Assembly (NCBI RefSeq): GCF_001612885.1
Contig: NZ_BDBH01000011.1
Location: forward strand, 327,299 to 391,298
DNA from: Nocardia harenae NBRC 108248
GTDB lineage: Bacteria > Actinomycetota > Actinomycetes > Mycobacteriales > Mycobacteriaceae
DNA: 64,000 nt
Direction: 5' to 3'
The position numbers were made by a program, and so were the translations under genes. The notes under the pieces were generated by a model. The model saw only the letters and a program-made list of their open reading frames with translations. It was not told where the DNA came from and did not search any database. Numbering within the stretch: the stretch's first letter is position 1; each line of letters starts with the position of its first letter. Positions 59,877-64,000 of this stretch are shown here, piece by piece.

Positions 59877-61984
59877 CAGTTCCCGAGGACGGACACGGTG
59901 CCGTCGTCGAAATTCGTGACGTACAACCGTCGTCCGGCCGGATCGACCGTTACCCCGTGCGGCCGGAGCCCGACCTGCACGGTGGTGTCCACCGTCGAAC
60001 TTCGGCTCGCGAGGACCGAGACGGTATTGCCGACGGGGTTCGCATCCGTTCCGTGGTTGGTGACGTAGACGGCTCGCCCCGGCTCGTCCACCGCAACCCC
60101 GACCGGCCCGGTGCCGACCCGGACGGTCGCGCGCACCACGCGGCTGCGCGTATCGATGACCGACACCGTGCTGTCCTGATTGTTGGTGACGTAGGCGGTG
60201 GCTGCCCCGGCATCGACGGCGATGCCGTACGGCCGGTTGCCGACATCGATCGTCCCCACAATGGTTAGCGACGAGGTGCTGAGCACCGAGACCCGGCGGT
60301 CGGGTAGCTGGGGTGTGCCCGCGTTCGCCACGAAGACACTCTTCGTGGCCGGGTCGACGGCGATGCCGTACGGATGGCTGCCCACCGCCACCGTTGTCAC
60401 CACGGTATTGCTCCCGGTGTCGATCACCGACACGGTGTCGGCCAGGAAGTTCGTCACGTAGGCCCGCTTGGCGTTCGGATCGAGGGCGATGCCGTACGGC
60501 GCCGCGCCGACCGTGATCCTGCCGACGAATGCCCGGTCGCTTGTTCTGAGCACCGACACCGAGCCGCCGTCCGCATTCGTGATGTAGGCGACCCCGGCCG
60601 CCGAGTCGACCGCGATCGCCGCGGGCTTGGCGAGTTCCGGTGCGGTGATGGTGCCGGTCGACCGCGTCCGGTTGTCGTAGACCGAAATGCTGTTGCTCCT
60701 GCTGTTGGTCGTGAACACCGTGCTGGTTCTGGCATCGAAGGCGACCCCCCATGGCTCCGCGCCCGCGCCGAGCGTCGCGGTGACCGAGGCTGGTATGGGT
60801 CGAACCGCGGTCGCGCCGACGGTACTCGCGCTGTCATCGTCGCCGTTCGAAACCCCGATCAGCACACCACAGAGCACGACCAGGGCTATTGCGAGCGCAC
60901 CAAGGAGCACCGCGGGCCGAGCCCGCTGGAAAGGCCGCGTGGGCGGGTGACGGGGGACAGCCCCCCGCGGCACCGGTGGCGGCGATGCGGGCTGCTGCGG
61001 GCTGACCGGCAGCCACCCGGCGGGCGGTGACGCGGGCACCGCGAAGGGCGGCCTTCGCGCCGCGGCCGTCACGGGTCGCGTCGCGGCCGGGCGCGCCGCC
61101 GCCGTGGTCGCGGCACTGTGCGCCGCCGCCCGCAGCGCGGGCGACCATGCGGCGGGAAGGGGCCGCATGCCCGGCGTGCTCGACAGTGCGGCGCCGACGA
61201 GCTGTCGCACCGGCATCGGCACGCCGGCCGGAAGCCGGGCCGGGTCACGCGTGCACTGGTCGCCCGCCAGCAGCCGCAGGGCCAAGAGCCCGAACTTGTA
61301 CGCGTCGGACCGCGGCGTCGCCAACTCCTCGCCCGCGTTGACGGTCCGCACCTCCCAGTCGGGTGTCTCGACCTGCACGGTGACCGACCGGCCCGCCAGC
61401 CGCATCGCGTCGCAATCGATGAAATAGACCGTGCAGGAGGGCAGCAGCGAGAACAGCATGTTCTTCGGTGACAGGTCACCGACCGCGATGTTGTGGCGGT
61501 GCAGCAGCGCCAGTGCCTCGGCGGCATCGGACAGCAGCTCATAGCGCTGTCGGTCCGAGAGCGGGATACCCCGGCGTGCCAGAAAATCGTCGGTATTCAG
61601 TAGGTGCTGGAACTCCGCGGTCCTGCGCTGCACCCCGGACGACACGATCAGGTCGACGAAGAAGTCGTCGGGGATCGCCGGCATCACGAAGCCCGTCACC
61701 CGGTGCGAGTTGTCCTCCTCGACCAGCCTGCACGGCCACGCCACCCGCGACAGCAGGTCGATCCCCTCCGCGAACGGCAGCGACTCCAAATACCGGGGCA
61801 TCTCCTCGAGCACATCCACCGCGACCTGGGGGAGGACGGCGGACTTGTACTCCTTGTAGACCATTGCCTTCGCGTACTGCATCGAAACGCCCGGCGCCCG
61901 GTGCACGACGCCTTGCCCACCCGCCGCCAATCTCGTCAGCGATCCGAGATGCGCGCGCTTCAGCCGAGACAGGACCACCGCCAC
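59876..61984 (-). CDS. Protein-kinase-like domain fused to a YVTN beta-propeller
   Basis: A 702-residue protein. Residues 1-285 are a kinase-like domain: glycine loop AAGGQGVVH (20-28), a candidate lysine in MVYKEYK, catalytic loop IAVGDLSPKNML (D170, N175; the usual HRD histidine is replaced), and IDCDAM (D190) in place of DFG. A proline-rich linker and one transmembrane helix (LLGALAIALVVLCGVLIGVS, about 360-379) follow. Residues 401-702 form about seven YVTN-type propeller blades (for example PYGIALDPNAKRAYVTNFLA), probably outside the cell. It lies four bases after the PP2C gene. Confidence 0.88.
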   Translation of the reverse strand: MAVVLSRLKRAHLGSLTRLAAGGQGVVHRAPGVSMQYAKAMVYKEYKSAVLPQVAVDVLEEMPRYLESLPFAEGIDLLSRVAWPCRLVEEDNSHRVTGFVMPAIPDDFFVDLIVSSGVQRRTAEFQHLLNTDDFLARRGIPLSDRQRYELLSDAAEALALLHRHNIAVGDLSPKNMLFSLLPSCTVYFIDCDAMRLAGRSVTVQVETPDWEVRTVNAGEELATPRSDAYKFGLLALRLLAGDQCTRDPARLPAGVPMPVRQLVGAALSSTPGMRPLPAAWSPALRAAAHSAATTAAARPAATRPVTAAARRPPFAVPASPPAGWLPVSPQQPASPPPVPRGAVPRHPPTRPFQRARPAVLLGALAIALVVLCGVLIGVSNGDDDSASTVGATAVRPIPASVTATLGAGAEPWGVAFDARTSTVFTTNSRSNSISVYDNRTRSTGTITAPELAKPAAIAVDSAAGVAYITNADGGSVSVLRTSDRAFVGRITVGAAPYGIALDPNAKRAYVTNFLADTVSVIDTGSNTVVTTVAVGSHPYGIAVDPATKSVFVANAGTPQLPDRRVSVLSTSSLTIVGTIDVGNRPYGIAVDAGAATAYVTNNQDSTVSVIDTRSRVVRATVRVGTGPVGVAVDEPGRAVYVTNHGTDANPVGNTVSVLASRSSTVDTTVQVGLRPHGVTVDPAGRRLYVTNFDDGTVSVLGN

Positions 61985-61988
61985 CTCG

Positions 61989-62990
61989 TCAGTTTCCCCT
62001 CGGCCAGATCGCCACCAGGGTCCGATCGTCGTCGAACGTCTCGCGGGAGAAGTCGAGGGCGTGCGCGAACTCGATCTGCGACGGCACCCGCCCGGACAGC
62101 ACCGCCGTGAACAGCCCGCCGACCTCGCCGTCTCCGCTGCCGAGCGGATCGCCGAAGCCGTCGGTGCCGACGAGCAGGACCTGGCCGGGGCGGATCACCA
62201 CGGAGGTGCTCACCGCCTCGTTCGGCACCCGGGGCAGGCCGCTCACCGCGGAGGATGCGAGGCCGGATGCCGACGCCTCCTTGCCGCCGAGGACGGGCAG
62301 GAAGCCGTCCTCATCGAGCACCCACGCCCCCGAGTCACCGACACCCGACACCACGGCTCGAAGGCCACCGTGCTGGTCCTGCTCGCAGACCACACAGGTC
62401 AACGTGGTGGCCAGCGCCCGCTCGGCCTCCTCGGCGTCCACCTGCTCGAGCGAGAGCACGGCGGCGGCGCGCTCGGTGAGCATCCACGCGGTGTTCTTGA
62501 ACAGGGCGTCCCAGTTCGTCTCGTCCGCGCGGCCTGCCGCCGGATCAGCCAGCCACTGCACCGCGTACCGCACCGCGCTGGACGAGCCGACGTGCGAATG
62601 CGGCGCACCCGATACCCCGTCCGCGACCGCGACGACCAGACGCTGCCGGTCCTCGGTCACCGCGACGGCCAGATCGTCCTGCCGCGGCGCCCCGTTGTAG
62701 CGGTGCAGGTGGCCCCGCAGCGACGCGGCGCGGATCGTGAACGGGCCGCACGACCAGCCATCGATCAAGGTATCGGCGCGGTACGGCGTGCGATGCTCGG
62801 CGTCGACGGCTCGTGGCTCGAAGAGTGGCGTCGGGGCACCGACGACGATGGGCTCGCTCGACGGCCACCATGGTGACTCCGCCGCCCCGGGCATCTCCGC
62901 GGTCCAGGTGTCCGCTTCCGGCGGCGGTGCCGCCTCCGGCCCCGAGCCGGAGCCGTCGGAACCGGGCCTCCCCCGTCTAAGCCACGTCAT
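61989..62990 (-). CDS. PP2C-type serine/threonine phosphatase
   Basis: A 333-residue protein. After a disordered N-terminus comes a PP2C fold: NGAPRQDDLAVAV, VVAVADGVSGAPHSHVGSSS, SGVGDSGAWVLDEDG, VLLVGTDGFGDPLGSG and DDDRTLVAIWP supply the metal-binding aspartates. It would reverse the action of the kinase encoded next. Its start overlaps the VWA gene by four bases. VWA-PP2C-kinase order is the TerY-P triad arrangement. Confidence 0.9.
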   Translation of the reverse strand: MTWLRRGRPGSDGSGSGPEAAPPPEADTWTAEMPGAAESPWWPSSEPIVVGAPTPLFEPRAVDAEHRTPYRADTLIDGWSCGPFTIRAASLRGHLHRYNGAPRQDDLAVAVTEDRQRLVVAVADGVSGAPHSHVGSSSAVRYAVQWLADPAAGRADETNWDALFKNTAWMLTERAAAVLSLEQVDAEEAERALATTLTCVVCEQDQHGGLRAVVSGVGDSGAWVLDEDGFLPVLGGKEASASGLASSAVSGLPRVPNEAVSTSVVIRPGQVLLVGTDGFGDPLGSGDGEVGGLFTAVLSGRVPSQIEFAHALDFSRETFDDDRTLVAIWPRGN

Positions 62991-63658
62991 ACCGTGTCCA
63001 CATCGAGCGAGACGAAGCTCTCCGGCTTCTCCACCTGGAGCGATGCCTGGCCGGTGGCGAGCGCCTGCCCCGAATTGATCACGGACTGCGTCAGCGCGGT
63101 AATGAACTTCGAGATAGCGACCCCGGTGTCGGTGCCCGCGGCGGTGATGAAGGCGTACTCCGGGCGGGTCGCCACCCTGCGGATCACCGTGGCGTCGGCA
63201 TCGCCGATTCCGAAGGCCAGGATATTCGGCCGCGCGGGGAACCCGTTCAACCGGGCGTGCTGCGCCTCCCAGCCGTCGCCCGGATTCGGGGCGCCATCGG
63301 TCAGAAAAAACACCGCGGGGCGATTGACGAGATAGCCGTCCGCCTTGAGCGCCTGGATATCGCTCGGGATCCGATCGGCCAGCCCGGAGAAGGCGGCGGC
63401 GAACGAGGTCGACCCCCGTGCCCGCAGCTCGGGCATGATCTCGACGTGCCGCAGATCGCTCGGCTCCATGTAGCAGACGGCGCTGTCGGAGAATCCGAGC
63501 ACGCAGAAACGAACCTTGGCCGCGGCCATTGATTCGCCCTGCAGTGTGTCGAGCAGGCTCGTCAGCCCCATATTCAAATCCGCGACATCGTCTGCCATGG
63601 AATATGATTCGTCGGCAACGAAATAGACCGGCAGAACCGTGGCCTTCGGCTCACTCAT
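62987..63658 (-). CDS. TerY-like von Willebrand factor A protein
   Basis: A 223-residue VWA domain protein. The MIDAS motif D-x-S-x-S is D16-E-S18-Y-S20 in FVADESYSMADD, with ARGSTSFAAAF (the MIDAS threonine/serine region) and FFLTDGAPNPGDGW. It resembles TerY of tellurite-resistance loci. In TerY-P triads such proteins act with a PP2C phosphatase and a kinase encoded beside them, as here. It is the first gene of a four-gene coupled operon ending in the serine hydrolase. Confidence 0.9.
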   Translation of the reverse strand: MSEPKATVLPVYFVADESYSMADDVADLNMGLTSLLDTLQGESMAAAKVRFCVLGFSDSAVCYMEPSDLRHVEIMPELRARGSTSFAAAFSGLADRIPSDIQALKADGYLVNRPAVFFLTDGAPNPGDGWEAQHARLNGFPARPNILAFGIGDADATVIRRVATRPEYAFITAAGTDTGVAISKFITALTQSVINSGQALATGQASLQVEKPESFVSLDVDTV

Positions 63659-63929
63659 CGATGCACTCCCTTCGCGCTGGTCCGACCGCCTCGAACCCTA
63701 CGGTTCCGCCGTTTGCCCGGCCGTAGGTCGTTCGACCGACAGGCGGCGGTGCGGCTCGAGGCCGTGGCAGCTGTCGATCGACCGAACGATTGCTGCCACT
63801 CGACCCTCGCGTGTTGCATGAAGCCGGGCAGACCGGCATCGGGACGAAGCGATTCCCCGGGCGCGGAACGTTGCCATTTCCTTGCATCGAATATTCGCCG
63901 ACTACAGAGTGCGAGATGGCTGGAACATC

Positions 63930-64000
63930 ATGACCGTTACCAAGAGACTGAAGCGCAACGAACTCGGCGAACTCCGGGAATTGGCGTCGGGGGATCGAAG
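63930..64000 (+). CDS. Start of a second kinase-like gene (cut by window edge)
   Basis: From ATG 63930 the 23 visible codons read MTVTKRLKRNELGELRELAS and on. They align with the start of the kinase-propeller protein (MAVVLSRLKRAHLGSLTRLA): RLKR-x2-LG-x-L-x2-LA-x-G is shared. This suggests a paralogous kinase-like gene divergent from the triad, 271 bp from the VWA gene. Confidence 0.6.
   Translation, partial: MTVTKRLKRNELGELRELASGDR

Overview
The window is very GC-rich DNA (by eye above 70 percent, with strong G/C bias at third codon positions) from a mycolic-acid actinomycete, most plausibly Nocardia or a close relative. Supporting content is a mycolyltransferase-type esterase, an ectABCD operon, SigF/RsbW partner-switch genes, BTAD- and LuxR-type giant regulators, TerD proteins and an Erm rRNA methylase. 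The species call is inference; no rRNA gene is present.

Layout. 1-7.7 kb: the end of a haem peroxidase coupled to a catalase-like haem protein, an ATPase-LuxR regulator, and a LysR regulator divergent from an amino-acid dehydrogenase. 7.7-14.5 kb: a BTAD-ATPase regulator, a hemerythrin-like protein, TerD, and an MFS exporter divergent from an XRE-cupin repressor. 14.4-17.5 kb: a tRNA-Leu(GAG) flanked by gene relics (ADP-ribosylglycohydrolase start, possible integrase tail, IS3-type transposase tail) and a lower-GC membrane lipase-like gene, which together look like a decayed insertion. 17.5-28.6 kb: a second TerD, an ABC drug-exporter pair, NhaA, alcohol dehydrogenase/TetR, an LpqC-like relic, DoxX and membrane proteins, a duplicated-domain protein of unknown function, and a TetR/GAP pair with a perfect palindromic operator. 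28.7-36.5 kb: a biuret-hydrolase-like/NCS1 transport operon, DUF3754, nitronate monooxygenase, mycolyltransferase-like esterase, cold-shock protein, RsbW-like kinase and small membrane proteins. 36.7-46.9 kb: a LuxR ATPase regulator, topoisomerase IB, ankyrin protein, CoA-disulfide-reductase-like flavoprotein, a 1174-residue low-complexity protein, and an erm gene with a leader peptide. 46.9-50.8 kb: ectABCD and an orphan response regulator. 51-56.4 kb: a SigF general-stress cluster. 56.5-64 kb: SGNH hydrolase, acyltransferase, serine hydrolase, and a kinase/PP2C/VWA (TerY-P-type) triad with a second kinase-like gene starting at the right edge.

How parts work together. Two stress-signalling themes recur. 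The first is SigF: sigma factor, RsbW, STAS and ANTAR genes sit together, and GGTTT-N15/16-GGGTA-type promoter matches precede rsbW-sigF itself, a 129-residue protein, the ankyrin gene and the cold-shock operon, suggesting a local SigF regulon. The second is Ter: two TerD proteins and a VWA-PP2C-kinase triad whose kinase is fused to a YVTN beta-propeller. The most striking regulatory region is upstream of erm: a 27-residue leader ORF contains RLR, the arrest motif of one class of erm leader peptides, and predicted stems could couple ribosome stalling to release of the erm Shine-Dalgarno sequence.
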